The position numbers and the translations under genes were made by a program. Positions 22,946 through 36,783 of a DNA stretch of 64,000 nucleotides are shown here, in pieces; position 1 is the first letter of the stretch, and each line of letters begins with the position of its first letter. Source of the stretch: Moniliophthora roreri (taxonomy: Eukaryota > Basidiomycota > Agaricomycetes > Agaricales > Marasmiaceae); the NCBI GenBank assembly GCA_001466705.2, contig LATX02000024.1, positions 310,001 to 374,000 of the forward strand, read 5' to 3'. The notes under the pieces are model-generated. The model ran no database searches. It had not been told where the DNA came from and saw only the letters and a program-made list of their open reading frames with translations.

Positions 22946-24845
22946 GAGGAGAAAAAAGAACAGCAGCAAAGGTAAAAGAAAACATGCACATGCTACAGGG
23001 AAGTCCAAACCCTAACCTACTATCCCAACAAAGTGACAGTGTGCAACAATAGCAGGGAGAAGCTGGTAACAAGAAAAAAAAAGGAAAANAAAACTGCTGA
23101 AGTTCAAAAGTCAGAGAGGGAGAATGTGGGGTTAGAAGCAAGAGTGTCTTAAAGTCAATTGTCTTTTATGCCACGTCAAAAAATCAAACACTGGCAAATA
23201 TCGGTAAGGGAGGGTACAAAACTGTTGAAGCGGAAGGCTTTACGTGCCATTGGAGGCTATTGGCTGGGGCTGCCACTTATATTCTGAGGCGCGCTTGGTT
23301 TTGCAGTCATGCTGTGTGACTTCTTGTGCCCAGAGTTCCAGACCTCTGATGAGCTCAAATCGAGGTCCTCCGAGGTCCCAGCACGATGTCCCTCAACCTC
23401 TCGTTCTGAGGTCAAACCAACATCTGACCACTTTGGTGGTGTATCAGTGTCTGACCCCTCATATTAGGCATAAAAAACATCAGAGAGTTGTTTTTTTCTC
23501 AAAAGGATACCATTTTCTACTCCAAAAAGTATATTGTTTTGATTTTTGAATTTTAACTGGCTCAGCTGTGGCTTAGCTGCTCAAGCTGGAAGCCAGAGCC
23601 AGCTGTTGGCACCCCTACCTTGCATGGGGCCCCACACTGGTCATGCTTTTGACACAGGGAGCATCTTTGTAATTCTTGGCATGACAACAAGAGGCAAGAA
23701 AGTGGTGTGAGCCCAGAGAAACAATGTTCAGGCATGGAGTCAGTGAGAGGAGATATGCCATGAGTGACTCTTATGACTGTGAGGACAGACTGATAAATTT
23801 GAAAATCCTGGACAGTGCAATCATAAGTGAAAATTGTTGCCTTTTGAGTTCTTACAACAGACAACAGACTATTACAATCTTGAACTTTCATCAATACAAG
23901 TAATGGAAGCCTTTTCTTCTCTCCAGAGCTTCCTCAAAACTGATGCCTTCCAGCTTAGTGGCTTCTTCTACTCAGGCCCAATTAGCACCTTGCAGTTCAT
24001 CTGTGTTGAGTCTCTTATTCTCCCTGACCAATATTTGTCAAATAGCTTTAGAAGACATTAGTATCACAGTGCAAATGATATAGGGGTGAAACATACTGAG
24101 AGCCAAGACTGAGCTCAACACAAGTACACATAGTGAGATGATCATTGATTGGTGGTATTCAGGCCCTCATTTAGCTTCCCAGATGAACAATCCTATCCTT
24201 ATTTGGTTGTGAATGTTAGTGAACTGGCAATTCATATATAATATCCTTACAAGTTTCCCAAGTTTCTGGTGCTATTAACTATTCTGATTGCTGCTGCATG
24301 TTTCCTGTTTAAAGAGAGTAAATCAGATTCAGCTGTTGGAATGTTGTAAGAAGTGTCTATGCAGGGGGCTGTGGAATAGTATTGGCTACCCATACAAGAG
24401 TCATAGAAAAATCTAGTCATACAGCCTTAGCAGTGTGGAAAACTAAAGTGAAGCAACACAACTTACCAGTGTATTCAAAAGCCATGAGTATCATTGATAT
24501 GTACTGAGCAGCAGTATTCATTGTGGCAAGAGCAATAATAAAACCAGTAATAACACCCCACCACCAGCCAGCAATATAGAAGAAGCATTCTCCAGTTTGG
24601 TCTAGCAGTCAAACTTAATTTTGAGATCTCCTATATATATTATTGTAACTTACCCACATGCCAAGCATTGAGGCAGCAAATGACAGTGCTCAGAAGCCAG
24701 AGAGATCTGTTAAGCAGGTTGAGGTGGTGGCTTGATTAGGGGAAATGTGGACATATGCTGCCAGAACCAGTGATATGGTAGTATTAAAGCCCAAAGTCTG
24801 CATCAGCCTGATATAATAATTAGGTCATATCAAGAAGGAGGACAA
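22946..24845. other. Unassigned region with an AGCTG-rich patch
   Basis: Contains a gap N at 23,089 in an A-rich run and a CpG-containing patch at 23,220-23,460. An AGCTG/GGCTC-rich segment lies at 23,553-23,630. Short open frames exist on both strands (for example 23,562-23,894 reverse), but none has recognisable motifs or consistent splice structure. I call no gene here. Confidence 0.4.
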
Positions 24846-25327
24846 TGATGTGCCTAATTTTTGCCTAGACATGAAATTGTGCACTTTTTGCATTAAAAAC
24901 TAGAAAAAGAGCCCAGAGTACATGTGATATTCATGTGACTTGATCACCTGGAAACTCTAACTCAGTGTCTAAGCCTTAAGTGCCAAGTCTAATAAGTCTA
25001 ATAATTGACACTGTAACACAATTTAGATGGGGTTGGTAGACTATACTAGCTCTCTACATTACAGTGAAGCATCGCAGTGAGGGTTCTTGGTCAATAAAAC
25101 AGGCCAGAGACCACTAATTCTGAATGCAAAGGAATAGATATCAGCAGAATCCTCAGTCTAAGTGCACTAGATTGTTTGCTTTGTGATCACGTTGCATGAT
25201 AATGTGTCAATAGACTTAATGTTTAATGATTACTATCAGAACTATAGTACACAGTTGGAACTTGTTTCTATGCAGAGCTTCGAAGACACTCTTGGGTGGA
25301 TACAATGGCCTATCCAGGGGTATGTGG
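24846..25327 (+). repeat. LTR-C, left part of an interrupted copy
   Basis: Starts TGATGTGCC exactly like the 5' LTR at 46,145 and follows it for about 480 bp, until an LTR-B begins at 25,328. The copy resumes at 28,038. It is probably a solo LTR of the Gypsy family whose coding element sits at 46-52 kb. Confidence 0.82.
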
Positions 25328-26336
25328 TGATATGCATAACTTTTACCTTTTGTTTCACATGCAAATAGAGAATATTTTGCACTTTTATAGTTGAAAATGA
25401 AAGATATAAGGGAATTGAGGACTAGTGTGAGCCCTGAGCAGCTAGTTAAAGCAAGTAGTAGAAAAGGATACAAAATATTAGCAGAGTAATGGTTGATGGT
25501 AGGCCATACAAGGGTACCCAACTACTGCTAGTATGAAAATAAACAGTGAATCTGAACACAGAGGAGCATCCTGAAACCTGTAGGGAATCACACCATATAA
25601 TACTTCTCTATCGAAAGCATACCAAAGGGAATATTTTCACTTTTAACAATATTTTCAAACCATACCTGACTTGAAGGAAGAATAAAAGCCTTCAATGATA
25701 CATCAACAAGAATATTACTGAGAAACAGATATGAAACAGAGGATGACAAATTATTGGCAGGGGATACTTGAGATACCAATATCAAGTTAGACAAATGAAA
25801 TAGACGATTGGCTACCAGAAAGGTGCCTGTATCACGGAAAGCAGAAGACAAAGCTGTATGATGAGGAGATAGCATGGCTGAGCTTACGCATACACTTTAG
25901 AGGAGAAAATGGAAGCATATTATGTGTCCACAGAGCAGATGACAATAGACGGAGAAGGAAGGAACCATGCAGAGTGGCATGGAAGTATAATATTTTCAGA
26001 CGGCGTCGGAAGGAGAGCTGTTTGATAGAGAAAATTGCAAACAATTAGTATCAGGAGACTGCACAATCATCATAGAAAAAGAATAAAAGAGATTATGGCT
26101 ATGAAGCCTGACTACAATTGGACACTGTGACAGAGAAATTACCAAACACAGCTCAGTTTATATAATATTTAGCACCTGACTCAGTTTTATTTGTATGTGT
26201 GACAGATATATTAGATTATTTATGTTGTAGAGTATATAAGAGGATGTGTTTTGTAGGTGGAAGGCAGGAGAGATACTGCCCACTGATTACCAGAGTGTAT
26301 GATGTTGTTGTTCAGGTAGAAGAGCTACCAGCAATC
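25328..26336 (+). repeat. LTR-B, 5' part, inserted in LTR-C
   Basis: Starts with TGATATGCATAAC, the LTR-B left terminus, and follows the family to the N at 26,337. Confidence 0.85.
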
Positions 26337-26337
26337 N

Positions 26338-26846
26338 GTGTGTTTTCCAATAAGAGAAACATTGTATCAGTCTACTAAGAGGGTAGCTGATGTGCATCAG
26401 TATAGTCTGGTGTTTTGATGTGAATCAGAGAGGGTTTCAGGCTAGCAGTGTCTAGAAGATTTGTCCTCTTGAGAATTGTTGCAGAACATAGCTAAGAGAG
26501 CTATATTCAGGTACAAGAGGTACCTTTGTTCTCACTTAGAAGAAGTTTATTCTTTGGGCAGTTTCTGGTTGAAATCTATACCAGTATTTGCTTTCGAAGT
26601 GATTAATAAAACCATAAAACCAATAAATATTATACAAACAAAAAACCTATGCCTCTACTATGAAAACATGAGGCCTGTGGTGCCAAAATACCCCTGAAAA
26701 AGGTATATATAAGTGTTCAGCATAGTTCACTGTTACTGCAATATCAAGAATAATTCTCAATGTCTTGCTCAGTAGTTCAGAGATGATTGCCTTCAAAACA
26801 ACTTCTCAGATTGAAAATAGGTGTTTGTTTGTATAATATTTATTGG
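26338..26846. repeat. Chimeric LTR-B fragment (forward then inverted)
   Basis: Forward LTR-B runs to about 26,640, then switches to the reverse complement of the LTR-B 3' end, before the N at 26,847. The switch has no gap and is either a real inversion or a local misassembly. Confidence 0.7.
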
Positions 26847-26847
26847 N

Positions 26848-27903
26848 CAACTAAATAAGCTAGGGCCTGAAGTGGTTGAAAAATACTGATTGCTGGTAGC
26901 TCTTCTACCTGAACAACAACATCATACACTCTGGTAATCGGTGGGCAGTATCTCTCCTGCTTTCCACCTACAAAACATGTCTCCTTATATACCCTACAAC
27001 ATAAATAATCTAATATATCTGTCACAAATACAAATAAAACTGAGTCGGATGATAAATATTATATAAACTAAGCTGTGTTTGGTAATTTCTCTGTCACAGT
27101 GTCCAATTGTAGTCAGGCTTTGTAGCCATAATCTCTTTTATTCTTTTTCTTTGACAATTGTGCAGTCTTCTGACACTAACTGTTTGCAATTTTCTCTATC
27201 AAACAGCTCTCCTTCTGACTCCATTTGAAAATATTATACTTCCATGCTGCTCTGCATGGTTCCTTCCTTCTCTGTCTTCTATCATCTGCTCTATGGATGT
27301 GCAATATGCTTCCATCTCTATTGTTTAAAGTGTATGCGTAAGCTCAGCTGTGCTGGTTTCTTGTCATACAGCTTTGTCTTCCATTTTTCTGTGATACAGG
27401 CACCCTTCCAGTAGCCAATCATCTATTTCATTCTTCAATTTGACATTCAGTATCTCAAGTGTCCCTTGCCAATAATTTGTCATCCTCTGTTTCATATCCA
27501 TTTCTCGATAATATTCTCATATGTGTATCATTGAAGGCTCTTATTCTTTCTTCAAGTTGGGTATAGATTGGAAATATCGTTAAAAGTGAAAATATTCCCT
27601 TTGGTATGCTTTCGATAGAGAAGTATTATGTGGTGTTGTTCCCTACAGGTTTTGGGATGCTCCTCTGTGTTCAGATTCACTGTTTATTTTCATACTAGCA
27701 GTGGTCGGGTACCCTTGTATGGCCTACCATCAACCATTACTCTGCTAATATTTTATATCCTTCTCTACTAGTCGCTTTGACTAGCTGCTCAGGGCTCACA
27801 CTAGTCCTCAATTCCCTTATCTATGTCATTTTCAACTATAAAAGTGCAAAATATTCTCTATTTGCATGTGAAATAAAAGGTAAAAGTTATGCATATCAGT
27901 GGT
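26848..27903 (-). repeat. LTR-B, reverse orientation, truncated
   Basis: Reverse complement of LTR-B from its mid-part to its 5' terminus (TTATGCATATCA near 27,899). Confidence 0.82.
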
Positions 27904-28037
27904 AACAGTGAACCACACCGAACCAACTCACAAACAAAACTGAGAATCAAGAACTTATATATACCTTTTTCGGAGGTATTTTGGCACTACAGGCCTTATG
28001 TTTTCATAGTAGAGGCATAGGTTTTTGAGCATCTTCA
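27904..28037 (+). repeat. LTR-B 3' end
   Basis: The last 130 bp of LTR-B in forward orientation, ending TTGAGCATCTTCA. LTR-C sequence resumes in the next base. The outer ends at 25,328 and 28,037 are thus the two termini of one LTR-B insertion whose interior is rearranged. Confidence 0.78.
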
Positions 28038-28295
28038 GCAGGATGGAAGGAGATTGAATATGACAGATGTCTAGACCATGACATCCACCAATCTAATAGT
28101 AGAAAGTGACTACAGAAGTAAACCAGTGGAAAGGGAGACATACCCATGTACAGAGCTAGTTCAGAACCAGTGGCTATGCAGAAGTAGCTACATGGAAGGA
28201 TTGTTTGACCCAGCAACACTGCGTGCAGGGTCTAAAACACAATAAATTGACCAATTGGTTACCAAATATACTCAACATAGTTAATTGCTACACAG
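28038..28295 (+). repeat. LTR-C, right part of the interrupted copy
   Basis: Matches the 5' LTR around 46,683-46,945. It ends where R1 starts at 28,296, so R1 also inserted into this LTR-C. Confidence 0.8.
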
Positions 28296-30047
28296 TAATT
28301 TGTCTAAGATAAGACTAGTGGAAAACTACCCAAGAGATAACCTCCAAAAGTCTAACTCAGGTTGTTGTGCAAGTGTGGATCAACATGATCAGAGTTACTG
28401 CACTTAGAATGCCAACAAAACTCTTAGCTAGGTTGATTTTCTCTTATTGAAGCAATCTACTTCAAAGTGTTCACCTCCAGAGAAGTATATATGGGTTTTA
28501 AAAGAGTTTATATCCAAACACACAAACACACACAAGAACATGGTGCACAAAGCACAAGACACAAGAGCTACAGTCCTGTACAAAGACTCAATAGCTGATA
28601 TAGTCTGACTCTAGAGAGCTCAAGACTTCTTTAAGACAACTACAGCACACAGCATACTGGAAAAGGTCATAGACCAGTTTCTACAAAGAGTTCAGCGCAG
28701 GCACACACTTTGCTAAGACTCTAAGTGTGTCAAAACCTGATACCCAACACAAGCCACACTCCAAGTGCCCAAGGCTCCTTCTTGGTGTAAAGTGTCTCTT
28801 AGAAAAGTGCTACAATGCACTTAAGATGTTACTCTTAGTCTCTTACAATGCAAGTTTGTTATCAGATTTCTATCTCTCTGGAGTCACTCAGGACCAATCT
28901 CCAGGGCTTGTAGTGAGGAAGCAAAACTGGAATGGCACACAAATTTATACACCAAACAAACTTGTTATGTATTTACAATCAGAGAGGGCAGAGTTACTTG
29001 AGTATGTACAAATATCTAGCTGTCCTTATATACAGTCCAAGGAATATATCTACAGGAAATTATAAATAATGTCTGATAATTCAGGAAATGACAAATGAGT
29101 AACTGAGATACTAAAAGAGGGATTATTCAGATGTCACGGAGTCTGGCCACTAGGGTATCCGACCATATCTGTGTGGGTATCTATGTTTCCAGGTGTTCTA
29201 GATTCTATAATTTGTATTTTCTCTTTTCTAAGTCGGGTATCCATGAGCAGATGGCTGTATCTGTCCTGTCTTTTGACAGCATTTCCCTTTTCTAGTATCC
29301 ACACATCGGCAGAGGCCTAGATGCCAAAGTTTCCAAGGTTGGAACACACTGTTATTGTTCCTATCTCCTTTGACAATGCATGCTTGGTCTTATTTAGGAT
29401 TTCTTGCATGTTAGATATTCTTCATATGTCTCGTTGTATCTGTCTGTAGGTAGTGGATGTCCTTCGGAAGTGATTTCTGTCTTTCCAAGCAGTCTTTGTA
29501 CCTAGTTTGCTTATCGCATATTGTTTAGCCGCCAGTGAATTCTTTATTAAGAGATCACCTGCTTTGACTCTGATCTGTATATTGACTTCAGAGGAGGATT
29601 GTTCTATGATCATTCCTATTCTAAGTCATCTTTCTGTTTTGATGTCTCCTCTAAGTACCTCTGTACTGTTTGACTGCAGCTTGCACTTTGCAGATGTTAT
29701 AGAAAAGTAAAGTAGAAGTTAAAATCCCATTGATAGCACTTTGAGAGCTTGGTTAACTAGCCAATGCATTCATTGGGCCATAGTTAGATTCTCTACAGGT
29801 TTTGGAAGTGATCCACTTTGGATCTGATACTTAGATAGGTTAGAAAGTACAGCTTAGACACCTCTGTATAGCGTATCATATAGCTCTTCATACTTTCTAA
29901 GGTACCACAGCTTCTCTAAGGCAATGACTAGCAGACTGGGCTCACTCTAGTCCTTATTACCCATTATCTCGTGTCATATTAAAGTGTTCCAATTCAGAAA
30001 TAGTGTAAAATGAATAAAAGTGGGTCTTTTCTAGGTTTGACATATTA
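28296..30047 (-). repeat. R1 repeat, full copy (1,752 bp)
   Basis: Bounded by TAATTTGTCTAA and GACATATTA. The left flank is LTR-C and the right flank is another R1 fragment, so no clean target duplication can be read. Confidence 0.88.
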
Positions 30048-30448
30048 TCGCCACTGGGTGAACTCTATTAAGAGATTACCTGCTTTGACTCTGATCTGTA
30101 TATTGACTTCAGAAGAGGATTGTTCTGTGATCATTCCTGTTCTAAGTTGTCTGTCTGTTTTGATGTCTCCTCTAAGTACCTCTGTACTGTTTGACTGCAT
30201 GTTGCACTTTGCAGATGTCATAGAAAGGTAAAATAGAAATTAAAATCCTATTAATAGCACTTTGAGAGCTTGATTAACTAGCCAATGTGTTCATTGGGCC
30301 ATAGTTAGGTTCCCTACAGGTTTCGGGAGTGATCTGCTTTGGATCTGATACATAGATAAGTCAGAAAGTACAGCTTAGACACCTCTGTATAGTGTATCAT
30401 ATAGCTCTTCATACTTTCTAAGGTACCACAGCTTCTCTAAGGCAATGA
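30048..30448 (-). repeat. R1 fragment before a gap
   Basis: Internal R1 sequence in the same orientation as its neighbour, cut by the N at 30,449. Confidence 0.75.
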
Positions 30449-30449
30449 N

Positions 30450-31983
30450 CACAAACACACACACAAAACACAAAGAACACAGTGCACAAAGCACAAACAC
30501 AAGAGCTACAGTCCTGTACAAAGACTCAATAGCTAATATAGTCTGACCCTATGGAGCTCAAGACTTCTTTAAGACAACTACAACACACAGCATACTGGAA
30601 AAGATCCTAGACCAATTTCTACAAAGAGTTCAGTGCAGGCACACCCCTTGCTAAGACTCTAAGTGTGTCAAAACCTGATGCCCAACACAGGCCACACTCC
30701 AAGTGCCCAAGGCTCCTTCTTGGTGTAAAGTGTCTCTTAGAAAAGTGCCAAGTGCACTAAAGATGTTACTCTTTGTCTCTTATGACACAAGTTCATTATC
30801 AGATTTCTATCTCTCTGGAGTCACTCAGGACCAATCTCCAGGGCCTGAAGTGAGGAAGCAAAACTGGAATGGCACACAAATTTATACACCAAACAAACTC
30901 ATCATGTATTCACAATCAGAGGGGGCAGAGTTACTTGAATATACATGAATATCTAGCTGCCCTTATATACAGTCCATGGAATATATCTACAGAAAAATAT
31001 AAATAATGTCCAATAATTCAGGAAATGATGAATGAGTGACTGAGATACTAAAAGAGGGAATTTTTGGATGTCACAGAGTCTGGCCACTAGGGTATCTGAC
31101 CATATCCACATGGGTATCTACTTCTCCAGGTGTTCTGGGCTCTATAATTTGTATTATCTCTTTTCTAAGTCAGGTATCTACAAGTGGATGGCTGTATCCA
31201 TTCCATTTCTTCACAGCATTTCCCTTTCTAGTATCTGCACATCAGCAGAAGCCTAGATGCCAAAGTTTCCAAGGCCAGAACATGCTGTTACTGTTACTAT
31301 CTCCTTTGACAATGCATGCTCAGTCTTATTTAGAACTTCTTATGCATTAGATATTCTTTGTATGTCTCATCATATCTGTCTGTAGGTAGCTGATGTCTCT
31401 CAGAAGTGATTTCCTTCTTTCTGAGATGACTTTGTACCTCTTTAGTTTATTTTATATTGTTTTGCTGCTAGTGAACTCTTTATTAAGAGATCACCTGCTT
31501 TGACTTTGATCTGTATATTGACTTCAGAAGAGGATCCTTCTGTGATCTTTCCTGTTCCAAGTCATCTGTCTGTTTTGATGTCTCCTCTAAGTACCTCTGT
31601 ACTGTTTGACTGCATGTTGCACTTTGCAGATGTCATAGAAAGGTAAAATAGAAATTAAAATCCCATTGATAGCACTTTGAGAGCTTGGTTAACTAGCCAA
31701 TGTGTTCATTGGGCCATAGTTAGGTTCCCTACAGGTTTCAGGAGTGATCTGCTTTGGATCTGATACATAGATAAGTCAGAAAGTACAGCTTAAACACCTT
31801 TGTATAGCATATCACATAGCTCTTCATATTTTCTAATGCACTATAGCTTCTCTAAGGCAATGACTAGCAGACTGGGCTCACTCTAGTCCTTATTACCCAT
31901 TATCTTGTGTCATATTAAAGTGTTCCAATTCAAAAGTAATGTAAAATGAATAAAAATAAGTCTTTTCTAGGTTTGCCTTATTA
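30450..31983 (-). repeat. R1 repeat, nearly complete, left end lost at a gap
   Basis: Starts in the CA-rich part of R1 and ends at the diverged terminus GCCTTATTA. Confidence 0.83.
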
Positions 31984-32916
31984 CCAGTATTTTACTGTAA
32001 TACAAATGATGTTCACTGTTGTCCAATAACTGGTTTTCAATAAGAGGTAAATCTGATCCTGATACAGACTGCTCAGCTCACATTCCACCCAGCTGCCATT
32101 TGAATGACAACAATTAGCCTGCAACTCAGTACTCATATTAACTTTTTGATTTTCCCCTGCTCCAATATGTTGGTAGGGTATTTTCATTTGTCCATCTGAT
32201 ACCAGGTCACTCAATTGAGCTGAAGGAACAGGGATCTTCTGGCTGTGAAGTCTGATTGATGACTTCTGCTCATGCACATAACTCCAGAAGCCCAGTCACA
32301 TTCATTTGACCTTTTGAGTACTCAAGGAAATGAAAGCTTTGCTATAGTTTGGGTACCATATTCAATGAGGCAAGCAAACTGGCAGCAGCCTGATCATGAT
32401 ATATTCTAAAGATAGAATTTCAAAGGCTGATAATCAGTGCTTCTTTTTTTAGCCAGACTCAAGAATTGAGCAGATGAGCAGGAACCTTAGGCCAAGTCTC
32501 AACAATCAATCAATCATAACAGCATCCTTATTCATGCATACCTCAGTCAGCAGATTACATCCAGTAGCCTTAGATGTTTAACAAATTGTTACTACCTTCT
32601 ATAAGTCCTGATCATCTCACTCAAGCCCCAGGAAGAACTAAGGACCATGTGGTGTCATCACTTTGGGAGTTTTTAGATTCAGAGGACTTTTCATCCATGT
32701 CACCATTTGTTTTGTTATTGATTTGATCATTGCTCAGCTGGCTAGGACTACAGCATAGCATTCAGCTTTCTATCTATGTTCTTGTAGCAATTCAATATCC
32801 TGTGGTCATGTTAACACTAATAGTATAGCAGAGGTTCAAATCTCTCATTGAGGACAAGAAGGAAATGTATGGGATCATACAGGTTGCAAGGTTTCAGTAT
32901 AACAATGCTGATCTAT
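31984..32916. other. Unassigned region
   Basis: No repeat match in the window. A reverse frame at 31,981-32,277 (98 codons) has no motif I recognise. Ends at the N at 32,917. Confidence 0.35.
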
Positions 32917-32917
32917 A

Positions 32918-33157
32918 NGGGTTCTGTCCCCTTTTCACCCCAAATTGCAATTGAGATAGACTCAGTCTCCTAGTAGACCTATATAGTGCTTTATCACTCT
33001 TAGAAGCTTCTATTGTGGGTTTTGGTGTATTGTGTGTTGTGTGTGTATGTGTGGGTTTAGTAGCAGCTCTTAGTTGCAGAAGCCCTTTTTAGAGTGCATT
33101 TAGAGTGAAGATAGTGTGTAGCAGTTCTTCATAGAAGATAGAGTTACTGCCTCTTTA
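32918..33157 (+). repeat. LTR-C, last 240 bp
   Basis: Matches the 3' end of the LTRs at 47,582 and 52,681, from GGGTTCTGTCCCC to the CTCTT terminus. The DNA that follows does not match the element's internal region, so this is a solo or 3' LTR cut by the gap on its left. Confidence 0.78.
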
Positions 33158-33705
33158 ATGAGAAGATGTACATTGGGAAGAAATTCATGAAACTGAGGCC
33201 TAGAAGCTGTGACATGGTCATCACAGTGAAGATCAACACTTTGGGGTCTGTGAGTGCCAGCTTCAGGCCATGAAGCAGTCTACATCACTTGAGTTACAAT
33301 GTTGGTAGAGAAGGCATATCACACTTACAAGTCAGATTCATTATCCTTGTCTGCTTTCCCAGTGTCATCTGCCATTTGGGCTTGAGCTAAACAGTAATCA
33401 GCAGCAGAGATCCATTGAGTGTTGTTCAGCTACAGTCTAATAAGTTATTTTTATAATATGCCCATATCACACAAATAGCTCATATAGTCTGGGAGAAGCC
33501 ACCTGAGATACACATTAAGGAGAGCTTTTCATGTGGAAATCAGAATGACTTACATAGTGTTCAAACCTATGAAAATCGTGATGGCTCCCTGAATCTGTTT
33601 CATAATAAGTTACTAGAAACAGTATTACAGTAACTTCATACTTTAATAAAGAACAACCTATAAATGGGTTTCAGAAGGAAGACAATGGAACATGTCATGA
33701 ACTGA
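33158..33705. other. Unassigned region left of R1
   Basis: No convincing reading frame. Its last four bases, CTGA (33,702-33,705), are the left target duplication of the R1 that follows. Confidence 0.4.
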
Positions 33706-35420
33706 TAATTTGTCTAAGATAAGACTAGTGGAAAACTACCCAAAAGATAACCTCCAAAAGTCTATTTCAAGCTGTTGTGCAAGTGTGGATCAATGTCATC
33801 AGAGTTGCTGCACTTAGAATGCCAACAAAACTCTTAGCTAGGTTGATTCTCTCTCTTATTGAAGTGTTCTACTTCAAAGTGTTCACCTTCAAAGGAGTAT
33901 AGATGGGTTTTAAAATGGGTTTATTTCACAACACATATACAAAACACAAAGAACATAGTGCACAAAGCACAAACACAAGAGCTACAGTCCTGTACAAAGA
34001 CTCAATAGCTGATATAGTCTGACCCTACAGAGTTCAAGACTTCTTTAAGACAACTACAGTACACAGCATACTGGAAAAGGTCATAGACCAGTTTCTACAA
34101 AGAGTTCAGCACAGGCACACCTCTTGCTAAGACTCTAAGTATGTCACAACCTGATACCCAACACTGGCCACACTCCAAGTGCCCAAGGCTCCTTGGTGTA
34201 AAGTGTCTCTTAGAAAAGTGCCAAATGCACTAAAGATGTTATTCTTTGTCTCTTACAATGCAAGTTTGTTATCAGATTTCTATCTCTCTGAAGTCACTCA
34301 GGACCAATCTCTAGAGCCTGAAGTGAGGAAGCAAAACTGGAATGGCACATGCAATTATACACCAAACAAACTTGTCATGTATTCACATAGTCTCCCCCAT
34401 CTCAATGAACTGTATATACAAATATCTAGCTGTCCTTATATATGGTCCACAGAATATATCTACAGAAAAATATAAATAATATCTGATAATTCAGGAAACA
34501 ACAAACAAGTGACTGAGATGCTAAAAGAGAGAATATTCAGATGTCACAGAGTCTGGTCATTAGAGTATCTGACCATATCTGTGCAGGTATCTACTTCTCC
34601 AGGTGGTCTGGACTCTATAATTTGTATTTTCTCTTTTCTAAGTCAGGTATCTACAAGCAGATGGGTGTATCCATCCCACTTCCTTACAGCATTTCCCTTT
34701 CTAGCATCTGCACATCAGCAGAGGCCTAGATGCCAAAGTTTCCAAGGTCAGAACATGCTGTTACTGTTTCTATCTCTTTTGACAATGTACTGTCAGTCTT
34801 AGTTAGGACTTCTTATGCATTAGATATTCTTTGTATGTCTCATTGTATCTGTCCATCAAGTAACTTCAGTCCTAAAAAAGTAGTTTTCTAGCTTCTGAGG
34901 TTACTTTGTACTTAATTATATTATCTCATATGGTTTTGCCACCTCTGAACTCTTTATTAAGAGATTGTCTGCTTTGACTTTGATCTGTATATTGACTTCA
35001 GAGGACAATTGTTCTTTAATTGTTTCTGTTCTAAGTACCTCTGTACTGCACATTGCACTTTGCAGATGTCATAGAAAGTTAAAATAAAAATAAAAATCCC
35101 ATTGATAGCACTTTTAAGAGCTTGATTAACTAGCCAATGCATTTATTGGGTCATAGTTAGGTTCTCTACAGGTTTCGGGAGTGATCCACTTTGGATCTGA
35201 TACATAGATAAGTCAGAAAGTACAGCTTAGACACCTCTGTATAGTGTATCATATAGCTTTTTGTACTTTCCAATGCACTATAGCTTCTCTAAGGCAATGA
35301 CTAGCAGACTGGGCTCACTCTAGTCCTTATTACCCATTATCTTGTGTCATATTAAAGTGTTCTGATTCAAAAGTAATGTAAAATGAATAAAATTGGGTCT
35401 TTTCTAGGTTTGCCATATTA
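33706..35420 (-). repeat. R1 repeat, full copy (1,715 bp) with CTGA target duplication
   Basis: Bounded by TAATTTGTC and the inverted terminus GCCATATTA. CTGA occurs directly outside both ends (33,702-33,705 and 35,421-35,424). This is the best evidence that the TAAT/ATTA ends are the real element termini and that insertion duplicates 4 bp. Confidence 0.9.
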
Positions 35421-35424
35421 CTGA

Positions 35425-35860
35425 TAATTTGTCTAAGATAAGACTAATGGAAAACTACCCAAAAGATAACCTCCAAAAGTCTAACTCAAGTTGTTGTGCA
35501 AGTGTGGATTGATGTGATCAGAGTTGCCACACTTAAAATGCCAACAAAACCCTTAGCTAGGTTGATTCTCTCTTATTGAAGCAATCTACTTCAAAGTGTT
35601 CACCTCCAGAGGAGTATATATGGGTTTTAAAAGAGTTTATATCCAAACACACAAACACACACACAAGAACACAGTGCACAAAGCACAAAACACAAGAGCT
35701 ACAGTCCTACCAAAAGACTTGGTAGCCAATATAGTCTGACCCTACAGAGTTCAAGAGTTCTTTAAGACAACTACAGTACACAGCATACTGGAAAAGGTTC
35801 TAGACCAGTTTCTACAAAGAGCTTAATTGCAGGCCCAATTCCTTTGTTAAGACTCTAAGT
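35425..35860 (-). repeat. R1 fragment following a shared CTGA
   Basis: A second R1 in the same orientation begins right after the CTGA duplication and stops at 35,860, where unrelated DNA starts. The full R1 on its left evidently inserted at this older copy's edge. Confidence 0.82.
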
Positions 35861-36783
35861 TGTTATTGGTGGGAAGTTCACAGTTCGATTTTTGATTTTT
35901 TGCACCATTGTCCTTATTGTTTCTGGGTATAGGGCGTTTTCACAGCCTCTCCCTCCCATATATTTTCGCTAATACTCAAAGTATCTACCTCATTTAATGG
36001 CTAGAATTGCTTTCCACCCATCAATTTCTGGCGAAAATTCAGTACAGCAACTCGAAATGATGGGGGCACCATGGCAGCAATTCCGCTCTAAGCTCTCACA
36101 ACGACTGCCTTCAAATTCTCTCCACACTCTGATTTTCTGCACTGTTTGTTCCTATCATCTCTAGGCTACCCACACTGCTTTCTTGTATGTGATCTCACTG
36201 CTCAAAACATCTAGCTCATATCTGACACTGAAACTATGTCGTCTCCATCATTGGACATGAAAGGACAGGACAGGTATCAATTCAACTCCTACACACTTCA
36301 CAACCAGTGGCCATGCAGTTAGCCAGATCCCTTTGACAGCCATGAAAACATTACCTGCCTCTGTGCACACTATCTCTGCTTGTCCTGGGCTGCCGAATAA
36401 GCTGGCTTAGCAGCCCTAGAGTTGCTTCTGGGCATTATTCATATTGGTGTCTATGCTTGTGCCCAATGTCATTTTGAAACAGCACATATTTGAGCGATGG
36501 CACCTAAGCATCTGGGTGAACAAGTTGGTATGAGTCAGTGTGAGATAGAGTGACTTGGTGTGAATTAGTGCAAATCCACCCATATTCAATTAATGTTTGG
36601 AGAATAGAAAGCAAGAATGAATTATTTGATTTACATGATATCTATGCTGTGACTGCAGCTTGTTCAATTACTGCCAACATATAAGCAAAAATTACCCAGC
36701 CATCTTATACTACACTAGAGCTCTTGAGACTTGGCCACCCAATAGCATCATATGCAGCTTGAGCCAGGCATTCAAACTCATTG
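35861..36783. other. Unassigned region
   Basis: Contains more intact CpG than the neighbouring repeats and a few short forward frames (for example from an ATG near 36,236), but no motif, splice pattern or repeat that I recognise. Confidence 0.35.
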
